DNA from: Tissierellia bacterium
GTDB taxonomy: Bacteria > Bacillota > Clostridia > Tissierellales > Peptoniphilaceae
DNA length: 54,071 nucleotides
Direction of reading: 5' to 3'
Assembly: GCA_012728755.1 (NCBI GenBank)
Contig: JAAYEL010000013.1
Span: 1 to 54,071 of the forward strand
Part shown: one piece after another, positions 45,064 through 53,979 of the stretch
Position numbering within the stretch: position 1 is the first letter of the stretch
How the letters are laid out: each line of letters opens with the position of its first letter
The notes under the pieces: model-generated
What the model was told of the DNA's origin: nothing
Database searches by the model: none
What the model saw: only the letters and a program-made list of their open reading frames with translations
Translations under genes and position numbers: made by a program

Positions 45064-46965
45064 CTATTTTTTCTTAGTACTTAATTTGATAAATATAGCT
45101 GAATAACCAGGAATATCCACCAATACTGAGTTTTTTCTACCATGCGCATAAACCTCTTTTGTATAAAGCGGTTTATTTCTTTGTACATGCCCACCATAGT
45201 TTTTATGAGCAGTATTTAAAAGAGTCCTATATATACCTTTATCTCTTACACCAATCCTATAGTTAGCTCTATATACTGGAGTAAAGTTAAATGCACATAA
45301 TATAGTCTCTCCTTTTTTATTTATTCTTTCAAAAATTATCATACTCTCATTTGTATTCTCATGTTCAACCCATTCGAATCCATCATAAGATGTATCTAAT
45401 TCATAAAAGACATTTTCTTTTTTATACAGATGATTTAAATCTGATACAAATTTTTGAAGCTGTCTATGTTTTTCATAACTTAATACACTCCAAGGAAGTT
45501 CCCAGTCTTCATTCCACTCATCAAAAGTTCCGATGTCATTACCCATAAACATCAGTTTCTTTCCTGGATGTGCATACATATAAGCATAAAGACCTCTGAT
45601 GCCATCAAACTTTAAATCATAATCGCCAGGTATTTTATTTATCATCGACTTTTTAAGGTGAACTACCTCATCATGTGAAAATGGTAATATATATTTTTCA
45701 TTAAAAGCATAGACTAATGAGAATGTTAATAAATCATGGTGGTCTTTTCTGTAAATAGGATCCATCTCGAAATATTTAAGAGTATCATTCATCCATCCCA
45801 TATTCCATTTAAAATCAAATCCTAAACCACCCTCTTCGATAGGACCAGTGATATTTGGCCAATCTGTTGATTCTTCAGCAATCATAATAGTATCTGAATG
45901 GAAAGTGTGAACAACGGAGTTTAACTCTTTAACAAATTCAACTCCTTCATGATTATCAACTCCACCATATTCATTATATAAATGCTTACCATTGAAGTTT
46001 AGATATAACATAGCCGCTACGGCATCTACTCTAATACCATCAAAATGAAACTTATCTAACCAAAAAAGCGCTGATGATATTAAGAAGTTTCTTACTTCTG
46101 GTTTATAATAGTCAAAATAAAGTGTTCCCCAACCATCTGCACTAGCAGCATATGGATTGTTCTTTTCATACAAACAAGAACCATCGAACTCTCTAAGTCC
46201 ATGATCATCCTTTGTAAAATGCACCGGTACCCAGTCAATCAAAACAGCGATACCGTTTTGATGAAGAGTATCTACCAAATGCATTAAGTCTTTTGGAGTC
46301 CCAAATCTAGATGTAGCCGCAAAATACCCAGTTACTTGATATCCCCATGAACCATCATAAGGATACTCAGTTAATGGAAGAAACTCAACATGAGTATATC
46401 CCATTTCTTTTAAATAGCCCGGTAATCTTTCTGCTACTTCCAAATAAGAATAATATGAGTTATCCGGATGTCTAAACCATGATCCTAAATGAAGTTCATA
46501 TATAGACATTGGATTATGGAAATGATCCTTTGTAGCCCTTTGTTTCATCCACTTTTTATCATTCCAATTGTATCCATCTATCTCATAAACTTTTGATGAA
46601 GTCTTTGGTCTTGTCTCAGCGTGAAATGCATAAGGATCTGCTTTATATATAATTCGATCATCCCATGATACGATTCTATACTTGTAAGCGTCATATTCTC
46701 TAACATTCTTAACATAAATAGCCCAAACTCCAGAGTTAGTTACTCTTTGAAGAGGCAAGTTATAGTCATCCCAAAAGTTAAAATCCCCCACTACATTTAC
46801 ATATTTGGCATTAGGTGCCCAAACTGCAAATCTCACATATTCCTGACCGTCTTTTACCACCCTATGAGCTCCTAAAAACTCATATGATTTATAATTTTTA
46901 CCTTCATGAAAAAGATATACATCTTTAGATGTATCATCACTATAATAATAGTTCTCTGTTTGCAT
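45064..46965 (-). CDS. glgB: 1,4-alpha-glucan branching enzyme
   Basis: It makes alpha-1,6 branches in glycogen. The 633-residue protein has an N-terminal CBM48 domain (about 30-125), GSWGYQVTGYFA (205-216), catalytic Asp314 (GIRVDAV), Glu364 (AEEST) and the third carboxylate region FSHDEVVH (Asp432). It is the first glg gene, 11 bp after ppaC. Confidence 0.96.
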   Translation of the reverse strand: MQTENYYYSDDTSKDVYLFHEGKNYKSYEFLGAHRVVKDGQEYVRFAVWAPNAKYVNVVGDFNFWDDYNLPLQRVTNSGVWAIYVKNVREYDAYKYRIVSWDDRIIYKADPYAFHAETRPKTSSKVYEIDGYNWNDKKWMKQRATKDHFHNPMSIYELHLGSWFRHPDNSYYSYLEVAERLPGYLKEMGYTHVEFLPLTEYPYDGSWGYQVTGYFAATSRFGTPKDLMHLVDTLHQNGIAVLIDWVPVHFTKDDHGLREFDGSCLYEKNNPYAASADGWGTLYFDYYKPEVRNFLISSALFWLDKFHFDGIRVDAVAAMLYLNFNGKHLYNEYGGVDNHEGVEFVKELNSVVHTFHSDTIMIAEESTDWPNITGPIEEGGLGFDFKWNMGWMNDTLKYFEMDPIYRKDHHDLLTFSLVYAFNEKYILPFSHDEVVHLKKSMINKIPGDYDLKFDGIRGLYAYMYAHPGKKLMFMGNDIGTFDEWNEDWELPWSVLSYEKHRQLQKFVSDLNHLYKKENVFYELDTSYDGFEWVEHENTNESMIIFERINKKGETILCAFNFTPVYRANYRIGVRDKGIYRTLLNTAHKNYGGHVQRNKPLYTKEVYAHGRKNSVLVDIPGYSAIFIKLSTKKK

Positions 46966-46976
46966 AATAACCTCCC

Positions 46977-48629
46977 TTATCTATTGTTTTCTGGATACTT
47001 TGCGATTGCTGCTGAAGCTGTAGGAATAAATTGTTTCTTTCTAGATAACAATCCATCTACTAAAAATCCATTCGGATTATATGCCACTCCAAACTCTTTA
47101 GCTATCGCTTCTCCAAATTTTCCTTTAACCAATACTTTTGATTTTTCAGCAAATATATCAGTCATAATCAAAATGAAACTGTCATCAGCATTTTCCTTAC
47201 GCATCTCATCCATTCTTTGAAGTAATCTAGATTCAATCTCACCAAGAGACTCAAGATTAGTCGTGAAAGTTTGTGATATCTTCACTTTATTATTGCTAAT
47301 ATTAAATACCTTAGAATCAGTAGATAATATATCTGTAGGTTTCTTACCTACCAATGAAGTACCAGCTGTAAACATCTCCATCGAATACTCTTCAACATTT
47401 ATATCTGCTATCCTAGCAAGTCTCATAAGAATTTGCTTATCAGTCTGTGTAGTAGTAGGCGATCTAAATAAAAGTGTATCTGATATGATAGCTGAAGCCA
47501 TGATACCAGCGATATTTTTTGAAGGAGTCACTCCTTGTTCAAAAAACATCATCGCAACTATAGTACAAGTTGATCCAACAGGTATATTTCTAAAATATAT
47601 TGGATTATTAGTCGCTATATTTGCAACCCTATGATGATCGATTATCTCAACAATCTCAACGCTTTCTATATCATCAATAGATTGATTCTTTTCATTATGA
47701 TCTACTAATATTAATTTCTTTTTATCTTCTAACAACAAATGGTTTCTAGACATATAGCCAACCACCCTATTATTATGATCTACTACTGGGAAGTTTCTAA
47801 TTCTTGTTCCCCTAATAGATTTCTCAACATCCTCAACAAAATCCTCTGGGTAAAATGACACCAAATTATTTTTAGTCATGACATATGATATAGGTATAGC
47901 TTGTGGCAATAATCTTGCGACCATATATGAGTTGTATTTAGTCGATAAGACAGTAACGTTTTCTCTCTTAGCTTGTTCAAGAGTTTCTTCATCCATCTTT
48001 GCAGAACTTGATAGCACTATGATTGATGCGCCTCTCAAAATAGCTTCTTGTTGAACCTCAACTCTGTTTCCTGATACTACTACATCTCCCTTTGATAAAT
48101 GTCCCTTTTCATCTACCGTAGAAGCATAAACTACAATACGACCATCAAAAGGTTTGATTTCTAATGGTAAATGAACAATATTTGCTGAAATAACATCAAT
48201 TATATTGTCAATACTCGTATTGGCTCTCCATAGTATCTTGTCGTCCCATACTTCCATATAAGCACGCGTTAAGTTTGATAATGTAACAATCCCTTTTAAT
48301 GCTTCATTATCATCAACTACAGGCAATGTTTGCATATCTTGTTCTTGCAAGAACTTTGCCGCTTTATTTATAGAAATATTTTCTGTAACGGTAAATGGTT
48401 CGTCTAGCTTTAGATCCCTCACCGTTTGCTTTAATGTAGAAATAAATTCAGGCGGTTCAAAGCCGAATCTATCCAAAACAAATTTAGTTTCTTGATTAAG
48501 TTCACCTATTCTTATAGGGATAGCTTCAACGTCTTTAATCTTGTTTTTTAAATCAGCATATGCTATTGCTGCACATATAGAATCAGTATCCGGATTCTTA
48601 TGTCCTGTGATATAAACTTTCTCCTTCAT
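46977..48629 (-). CDS. ppaC: Family II manganese-dependent pyrophosphatase with CBS and DRTGG domains
   Basis: It hydrolyses pyrophosphate; the CBS pair binds adenine nucleotides and regulates activity. The 550-residue protein runs: DHH domain start with GHKNPDTDS, first CBS (about 70-130), a DRTGG domain (about 150-250), second CBS (about 255-310), then the rest of DHH (IIDHHRVAN) and the DHHA2 domain (about 410-550). A 20-residue extension exists, but the ATG at 48629 has AAGGA 6 nt upstream. It precedes glgB by 11 bp, fitting removal of the pyrophosphate made by GlgC. Confidence 0.92.
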   Translation of the reverse strand: MKEKVYITGHKNPDTDSICAAIAYADLKNKIKDVEAIPIRIGELNQETKFVLDRFGFEPPEFISTLKQTVRDLKLDEPFTVTENISINKAAKFLQEQDMQTLPVVDDNEALKGIVTLSNLTRAYMEVWDDKILWRANTSIDNIIDVISANIVHLPLEIKPFDGRIVVYASTVDEKGHLSKGDVVVSGNRVEVQQEAILRGASIIVLSSSAKMDEETLEQAKRENVTVLSTKYNSYMVARLLPQAIPISYVMTKNNLVSFYPEDFVEDVEKSIRGTRIRNFPVVDHNNRVVGYMSRNHLLLEDKKKLILVDHNEKNQSIDDIESVEIVEIIDHHRVANIATNNPIYFRNIPVGSTCTIVAMMFFEQGVTPSKNIAGIMASAIISDTLLFRSPTTTQTDKQILMRLARIADINVEEYSMEMFTAGTSLVGKKPTDILSTDSKVFNISNNKVKISQTFTTNLESLGEIESRLLQRMDEMRKENADDSFILIMTDIFAEKSKVLVKGKFGEAIAKEFGVAYNPNGFLVDGLLSRKKQFIPTASAAIAKYPENNR

Positions 48630-48798
48630 AATCCATCCTTTCAAGTTCTTTCTGATTATATAATAGCATAAATGCGTATAAATTACCATTTATAAAGTGT
48701 TTTCACCCTTTGTTAACACAATATGAAAGTTTTGAAAATAAGGTACTAATTAAGCAAAATATTGCATCACATTTTACACTCATTTTTTATTTTTACAG

Positions 48799-48837
48799 CA
48801 AAAAAATGGTGACCTCACAAATAATGTTTGGTCACCA
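48799..48837 (-). terminator. Terminator of the hydrogenase gene
   Basis: TGGTGACC (48807-48814) pairs with GGTCACCA (48830-48837), followed on the minus strand by a run of Ts. It separates the hydrogenase unit from ppaC. Between it and ppaC, 48630-48798 is AT-rich; a TGCTATTAT-like extended -10 for ppaC lies near 48660. Confidence 0.85.
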
Positions 48838-48851
48838 AAATATTTATCATT

Positions 48852-50342
48852 TTATTCAACGATATTAAAGTTATCTGTTGGATAGTAAACTTCTGCATCA
48901 TCAACAAATTTTTTAAATTCTTTTTGGATTCTTGGAGAATTTGACATACATCCAGGTCCATTAATACAACCGCCAGGACAAGCCATTCCTTCTAAAAGAT
49001 ATCCATTATATTTTCCAGCTTTAGCTACTTTCATCATCTTCATACATTCGTCAAGAGTTGATGCAGCCATTATCTTAATATCTTTTTCTGGATCAAGTTT
49101 TTGAGCAGTCTCTTTAACAGCAGCTGCTACACCACTTGCTACCGCATATCCTCTACCAAGACTTGATGAGTATTTGATATCTGATTTAACTTCCATTTCA
49201 GATGGTTCTATACCTTTGGCATAAAACATTCCCATCAATTCTTCATAAGTAATAACATAGTCTATTAGACCTTTTATGTCGTCTCTCATCGCTTCGATTT
49301 TTTTAGATATACATGGTCCAATAAAAGTAATCTTAGCATCAGGCACCATTTCCTTAATATACTTTGCAGTATATACCATTGGCGATGATGAATCAGATAT
49401 ATATTTGAATTCTTCTGGGAAATTCTTATCAACCATTAACCACCATGAGTTACAGCAGCTAGTAGCCATGTACGGAATTTCTTCAGGAACTCTATGTAAG
49501 TATTCTTTTGCTTCACTTATAGTAGTGATATCAGCACCAAGCGCTACTTCTACTACGTTTCTAAAGCCAAGTGCTTTAATAGCTTCGATAACTTGAAGAG
49601 GACTAGCAGTTAAACCGAATTGTCCAACAAATGAAGGTGCGATAATCGCATAGTTCACTTCTTTATCAGCTATGGATTTAGATAATTGATAGATTTGACC
49701 TTTGTCTGATATAGCACCGAATGGACATTCTGTCATACATCTACCACAAGAAACGCATTTGTCGGGATCTATCTTTGCTCTTCCATATTCGTCAGATGAT
49801 ATAGCATTTACCCCACATACAGAAGCACATGGTCTATCGTATTTAACTATGGCACTATATGGACAAGCTTCTTTACATCTTCCACACTTAATACATTTTT
49901 CTTGGTCAATTAATGCACCTTTTTGAGTTATAGTAATCGCATTAACTGGACATACATTTGAACAAGGATGTGCTAGACATTTTCTACAGTTATTAGTTAC
50001 TAGAAAACTCTTTGTAGGACAAGCCTCACATGCAAAAGGAATTACGTTTACTAAAGGTAAGCTAAAATGCACCTCTTTCATATCGATATCCTCTAGACCA
50101 TCTGTTATAAGAGAAAATTCTTTAGCGCTTCTAACATCAAGTCCCATACTCATTCTTATTCTTTCTTTTAGGATAGCTCTTTCTTTGAATATGCTATCTC
50201 TATATGTAGCTACTTCACCTGGTAATATCTCATATGGTAGGTTACTTAGTTCGTCTAAACTCTTTTGTTCAAAAGCCATCTTTGCGACTTCAGAAAAAAC
50301 CCTCCTACGAAGATATACTAAATCTTGATATGTCTCTTTCAT
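48852..50342 (-). CDS. Monomeric [FeFe] hydrogenase (group B type)
   Basis: It couples ferredoxin oxidation to proton reduction in the cytoplasm. The 496-residue protein has an N-terminal helical region, Cys-rich segments including two 4Fe-4S ferredoxin motifs (CIKCGRCKEACP 150-161; CVSCGRCMTECP 196-207) with extra Cys at 119-131 and 172-176, and the H-cluster motifs L1 TSCCNSW (294-300), L2 PCISKK (343-348) and L3 EGMACPGGC (451-459). H-cluster ligands are Cys296, 344, 455 and 459; Cys297 is the likely proton relay. L1 has Asn where group A has Pro. The 2Fe-2S protein gene is 11 bp upstream; the maturases HydEFG are not in the window. Confidence 0.92.
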   Translation of the reverse strand: MKETYQDLVYLRRRVFSEVAKMAFEQKSLDELSNLPYEILPGEVATYRDSIFKERAILKERIRMSMGLDVRSAKEFSLITDGLEDIDMKEVHFSLPLVNVIPFACEACPTKSFLVTNNCRKCLAHPCSNVCPVNAITITQKGALIDQEKCIKCGRCKEACPYSAIVKYDRPCASVCGVNAISSDEYGRAKIDPDKCVSCGRCMTECPFGAISDKGQIYQLSKSIADKEVNYAIIAPSFVGQFGLTASPLQVIEAIKALGFRNVVEVALGADITTISEAKEYLHRVPEEIPYMATSCCNSWWLMVDKNFPEEFKYISDSSSPMVYTAKYIKEMVPDAKITFIGPCISKKIEAMRDDIKGLIDYVITYEELMGMFYAKGIEPSEMEVKSDIKYSSSLGRGYAVASGVAAAVKETAQKLDPEKDIKIMAASTLDECMKMMKVAKAGKYNGYLLEGMACPGGCINGPGCMSNSPRIQKEFKKFVDDAEVYYPTDNFNIVE

Positions 50343-50353
50343 CTTCTACTCCA

Positions 50354-50623
50354 TTATTTCTTAATAATACTCATAATATGTTCAACGATGAATTGAGTTT
50401 TCATATCTGAAATCAATTCATCATCAACATAAACAACACAGTTTTTGTAGTTTTCTGTTTTTTTACAAACTTTTGTACACTTTAGCGCTTCAACTTCTAG
50501 ACTTTCAATATTATATTGTTCTGGATTTAAATCAATTAAATCATTTAAGCTAATAAGTTGATCATATAGATGCATCGCACCATTCATCACACAACTAGTT
50601 CCCATACAAACCTTAACTTTCAT
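50354..50623 (-). CDS. Thioredoxin-like 2Fe-2S ferredoxin (NuoE-like)
   Basis: The 89-residue protein has the C-x4-C (CMGTSC) and C-x3-C (CTKVC) spacing of the thioredoxin-like 2Fe-2S domain found at the C-terminus of NuoE/HndA-type subunits. It lies 11 bp before the hydrogenase gene and shares its promoter, so it likely passes electrons to or from the hydrogenase. A NADH- or formate-dehydrogenase partner is not visible. Confidence 0.82.
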   Translation of the reverse strand: MKVKVCMGTSCVMNGAMHLYDQLISLNDLIDLNPEQYNIESLEVEALKCTKVCKKTENYKNCVVYVDDELISDMKTQFIVEHIMSIIKK

Positions 50624-50650
50624 ATTTACCTCCTAATTATAGTTATATTA

Positions 50651-50659
50651 ATTATACCA
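50651..50659 (-). promoter_or_regulatory. Extended -10 promoter of the hydrogenase operon
   Basis: The minus strand reads TGGTATAAT, an extended -10 (TATAAT at 50651-50656). The -35 is poor. It lies 28 bp before the 2Fe-2S protein start. Confidence 0.5.
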
Positions 50660-50695
50660 CAAATTTTATTCGCGTGTTATTTTTAACGAAAATAT

Positions 50696-50724
50696 TTGAT
50701 TTTTAAGGAAAAATGACTTATTAT
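50696..50724 (+). promoter_or_regulatory. Promoter of the MoxR-VWA operon
   Basis: TTGATT (-35, 50696-50701), a 17-bp spacer and TATTAT (-10, 50719-50724), divergent from the hydrogenase promoter. Confidence 0.6.
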
Positions 50725-50784
50725 CGTCTTTTATAATAAAATTATTTAATACAAAATTGGGTATGACTAACTTCGAGGTGAAAT

Positions 50785-51699
50785 ATGTTAGAAAATTTAA
50801 GACAACAAAATATATCAAAAGACTTATTAGATCAAGTTATTGATTTTAAAAATAAATACACAGTAAATGAAAATGACAAATATCGTATCCCCCATGACGA
50901 AGTAATCTATATGGGAAAAGATATTTGGGAACAAGCTATCACAGCCATACTACAAGGAGAAAATATACTTCTTGTAGGTCCAAAATCCACAGGTAAAAAC
51001 CTTCTAGCAAATAATTTAAGTGAGCTATTTGGAAGACCAAGTTGGAATATATCACTAAATATAAACTCAGATGAATCACAACTTCTAGGTATAGATACTT
51101 TCAAAAATAACGAAGTAATCTTTAGAGACGGCCCTATAACAAGTGTAGCTAAACTTGGTGGATTTGCTGTCCTTGATGAGATAAATATGGCTAAAAATGA
51201 AGCTCTATCCATTCTTCACTCAACACTAGATGATAGAAGAATCCTAGATATACCTGGTTACGACCTAATTGATCTTCATCCAATGACACGATTCATCGCC
51301 ACTATGAACTATGGATATCTAGGTACTAGAGAACTAAATGAAGCTTTAGTATCTCGTTTTATGGTAATCGAGTTGCCACTTATCTCTGATGAGAATCTTT
51401 CAAGACTAATCAAGATTAACTTTCCTACCATTAAAGAAGATTACATCCTTAGATTTATAAAACTTTTCAAAGACATAGAACTTAAGGTTCAAAACTCCGA
51501 GATATCATCAAGGGCACTTGACCTTAGAGGTCTTCTTGCTTCCATTGGGTCAATAAAACTAGGACTTAACGTACACTCAGCTCTTGAGATGGGAATCATA
51601 AATAAAACATTCGATAAATTCGAAAAAGAACTACTTCTTGACCTAGTTAAGATTAATTTTACAAATGACACAAAAAAGGAAGATATATTTAATGAATGA
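50785..51699 (+). CDS. MoxR-family AAA+ ATPase
   Basis: MoxR ATPases act with VWA proteins as chaperone-like machines that help assemble or activate enzyme complexes. The 304-residue protein has Walker A GPKSTGKN (65-72; Asn replaces the usual Thr/Ser), Walker B AVLDE (128-132), sensor-1 Asn175 and an Arg finger Arg191 in LVSRF. The spacing of these motifs is that of the MoxR clade. A GAGG site precedes the ATG. It overlaps the VWA gene by 8 bp, so the pair works together. The client is not clear; the hydrogenase is adjacent but divergent. Confidence 0.9.
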   Translation: MLENLRQQNISKDLLDQVIDFKNKYTVNENDKYRIPHDEVIYMGKDIWEQAITAILQGENILLVGPKSTGKNLLANNLSELFGRPSWNISLNINSDESQLLGIDTFKNNEVIFRDGPITSVAKLGGFAVLDEINMAKNEALSILHSTLDDRRILDIPGYDLIDLHPMTRFIATMNYGYLGTRELNEALVSRFMVIELPLISDENLSRLIKINFPTIKEDYILRFIKLFKDIELKVQNSEISSRALDLRGLLASIGSIKLGLNVHSALEMGIINKTFDKFEKELLLDLVKINFTNDTKKEDIFNE

Positions 51700-53404
51700 T
51701 TTAAGTATTAAGGATAAAAACTTAATATGGGCTATTAGTGAAGACTATGATTTAGATTTTCCAGAAGATTTAAACATCGACAATCTAGATTTCTATGAGA
51801 AGATGGCATTAAGCTATTCCCTTTCTCTAGATAGTGATTCACTTCTTTTTGAGTACCTTAAATACCTAGAAACTATCGACAAGCACCAGACTTTCAAGGA
51901 TATGTTTATACTGGCTTTATCAGAATTCACATACCAAAAATTACTTCCTATTCGACCAGTCATAGAAGACTACAAGGACGAGCATTTTACAAATCTAAAA
52001 CACTACTTCCAAAAACATAAAAGAGATGATATCATCCTTGAACTCAAATACACCTTCATGCAGCGCTATTTTGGAGAAGTGCCAAAAACTACGACAACTG
52101 TTAGAGACCTTGCTTCGACCATCTCATCTTACCAAAATATCTCATCATTAACTAACCTTATCAATTCTTTTGAGGACCTACTAGACTCCAAGTTCTTCTT
52201 TTCAGAAGCACTTAAAGATAAAGAGAAGAAACTAGGTAAAAATAAATTCGATCCAGAACAAATAAAAAAGGACAATAAGAAAGATAAAAATGTACTTGAT
52301 GACTATTATGGTCTCATCGGTGCAGCAGAATTCACAACCGAACTAGATTTGGACAATATCGAGAACAAAGAAAGAGAAAAAGTACTTTCTGACCAAGACG
52401 ATACCAATGCCACAGATAAGTTTATCCAAGCTACTAACCTATTTGGTAACAGCATTTACACGAAACAAAAAATCGATCAAATTGAGTCTCAAATATGTTT
52501 TGGAAACCACAAAAATTCCAAAATTCTAATCTCAAAAGGTGAATACGACCCTACAAATATTGAGGCTATTTTCCGCAACAATCAACTTGAGGAATCAAAA
52601 GAAGAAAATCTCGATTACTACAATTACTTAAAAAACCAGTTCCTTAGAGATGAAAGAAATATGGAAAAACAAATTAGGGCAGCTCTAATCAAAGACCTTG
52701 ACTACACACTAAATCGTTCAAACCACGGTAACATAATAGCATCAAATGTGTATAGAAATATCTATATCAACGACCCAAACATCTTCGCTAAAAAGATCAA
52801 ATTTGAAAACTCCGATATCTCAGTTGATATCTTAATAGATAGCTCTGCATCACAGCTTACAAGAAAAGCGCGCATAACTTCATGGGCATATACCATAGCA
52901 AACGCACTAATCAAAGCAGATATACCAACACGAGTTATGGGCTTTAGCAACCTAGAAAACTACCTAGGTCTTAAAGTCTATAGAGACTATGAAGACGACC
53001 TTACAAAAAACAAGGACATTTTCAAATTTCTTCCAGCAGGATCAAATCGCGATGGCTTGGCCTTCCGACTTGTAAATAACTTCATGACCGACACAAAATA
53101 TCGTCAAAAAATTCTAATCTACCTATCAGATGGAAAACCCTACGATATCAGATCGCGTATAGACAACAACTACAAATATGAAGAGCGTCCATACAAGGAC
53201 AAATTCGCCGAAATCGACACCTCGATCGAATTTAGGAAACTAGAGCAAAATGACATCTATCCTCTAGCCATCTTCACCGGCAACGAAGAAGACCTGCCCT
53301 CAATGAAAAAAATCTACGGCAACAACTTTGCCTACATCAAAGACCTAAACCGCTTCTCATCAATAATCACGCAGTATATAAAAAGGGTCATTGAGTGGAA
53401 GTAG
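51692..53404 (+). CDS. VWA-domain protein, partner of the MoxR ATPase
   Basis: The 570-residue protein has an N-terminal helical region, a charged linker with KKDNKKDKN (about 205-235), and a C-terminal VWA domain (about 380-565) with the metal-ion motif DSSAS and LSDGKP. This matches the CoxE / YojO-type VWA proteins encoded next to MoxR genes. The start at 51692 is chosen for its AAGGAAG site and the ATGAATGA overlap with the ATPase stop codon; a nine-codon extension is possible. Codons ending in C become frequent towards the 3' end, which might signal transfer but is weak evidence. Confidence 0.87.
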   Translation: MNDLSIKDKNLIWAISEDYDLDFPEDLNIDNLDFYEKMALSYSLSLDSDSLLFEYLKYLETIDKHQTFKDMFILALSEFTYQKLLPIRPVIEDYKDEHFTNLKHYFQKHKRDDIILELKYTFMQRYFGEVPKTTTTVRDLASTISSYQNISSLTNLINSFEDLLDSKFFFSEALKDKEKKLGKNKFDPEQIKKDNKKDKNVLDDYYGLIGAAEFTTELDLDNIENKEREKVLSDQDDTNATDKFIQATNLFGNSIYTKQKIDQIESQICFGNHKNSKILISKGEYDPTNIEAIFRNNQLEESKEENLDYYNYLKNQFLRDERNMEKQIRAALIKDLDYTLNRSNHGNIIASNVYRNIYINDPNIFAKKIKFENSDISVDILIDSSASQLTRKARITSWAYTIANALIKADIPTRVMGFSNLENYLGLKVYRDYEDDLTKNKDIFKFLPAGSNRDGLAFRLVNNFMTDTKYRQKILIYLSDGKPYDIRSRIDNNYKYEERPYKDKFAEIDTSIEFRKLEQNDIYPLAIFTGNEEDLPSMKKIYGNNFAYIKDLNRFSSIITQYIKRVIEWK

Positions 53405-53433
53405 GCCGAATTAAACAATAATGTAAAATAAAG

Positions 53434-53475
53434 AAAACCATGGTGCTTCGTATAAGAAGACTCCATGGTTTTTCT
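53434..53475 (+). terminator. Terminator of the MoxR-VWA operon
   Basis: AAAACCATGG (53434-53443) pairs with CCATGGTTTT (53463-53472), with a further partial stem in the loop, followed by TTTCTTC. It lies 30 bp after the VWA stop codon. Confidence 0.85.
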
Positions 53476-53514
53476 TCGCGGTGTAGCTTAATCACACACT
53501 TTGTTAATATTGTG

Positions 53515-53532
53515 GATTTCGCTAGCGAAATC
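53515..53532. repeat. Perfect 18-bp palindrome
   Basis: GATTTCGCTAGCGAAATC reads the same on both strands and is followed on the plus strand by ATCCTTTTTG. It could be a second terminator or a dimeric-protein operator. No gene starts nearby on either strand. Confidence 0.6.
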
Positions 53533-53560
53533 ATCCTTTTTGTGTTTACAAGAGGCCGCC

Positions 53561-53874
53561 CCACCAAGTTTTGTTGTTTTGGTCTATCTTGGGGGGTAAT
53601 TTTCACACTAAAAACCCCCCAAGTTCGGCTTTTATAGCTATTCTTGGGGGGCGGTTTTCATCTCAAAAACCCACCATGTTATCAATTTTTCATCAATCTT
53701 GGGGGGGTTTTTGAATCCAATTTTTTCCACCAAGTTTCGCCTTTTTAGTGGTTCTTGGGGGGTTTTTGGCTGATTTTTAGCCCACCAAGTTTTTGGATTT
53801 TCGCGCTTCTTGGGGGGTTTTTGCCACATTTTTGGCCCACCAAGATTTGCACAATCTAGGCTTCTTGGGGGGGG
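53561..53874. repeat. Six-unit 55-bp imperfect tandem repeat array
   Basis: CCAAG elements start at 53564, 53619, 53674 (CCATG), 53730, 53785 and 53840; CTTGG elements start at 53588, 53643, 53698, 53754, 53808 and 53864. Both series repeat every 54-56 bp. Each CTTGG runs into 6 to 8 Gs, mostly followed by T-rich DNA, and most units read CCACCAAG at the left arm. The 18-19 bp between arms and about 20 bp between units vary. The period of 55 is not a multiple of three, so it is not coding. Each unit can fold as CCAAG with CTTGG, flanked by C-C/G-G pairs. I know no named family that matches. No transposase is near. Confidence 0.85.
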
Positions 53875-53890
53875 CATGTTCTATAAGAAG

Positions 53891-53914
53891 CAACCACAGT
53901 ATGACTAGTGGTTG
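53891..53914. terminator. Hairpin between the repeat array and the partial gene
   Basis: CAACCAC (53891-53897) pairs with GTGGTTG (53908-53914) around a 10-nt loop. On the minus strand it is followed by only a short T-rich stretch, so it may weakly terminate the partial gene that ends at 53980. Confidence 0.45.
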
Positions 53915-53979
53915 TAATGTACTTTATTTTGATTTTCTAATTCAATAACTTAATCAATATACTTAGTCTTATCGCTATT

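Noticed and set aside
48852-50342. Treating Asn298 in the hydrogenase L1 motif (TSCCNSW) as an anomaly
   Set aside because: The motif varies at this place between hydrogenase groups, and all four H-cluster cysteines are present.
53561-53874. Reading the array as a CRISPR with 36-bp repeats and 19-bp spacers
   Set aside because: The supposed repeats are too variable, the spacers too short, and there are no cas genes in the window.
53638-53877. A 79-residue minus-strand ORF covering most of the repeat array, with Trp/Pro/Lys-rich repeats
   Set aside because: The period of 55 bp shifts the frame in each unit, there is no ribosome site, and the composition follows from the G runs. It is a by-product of the array.
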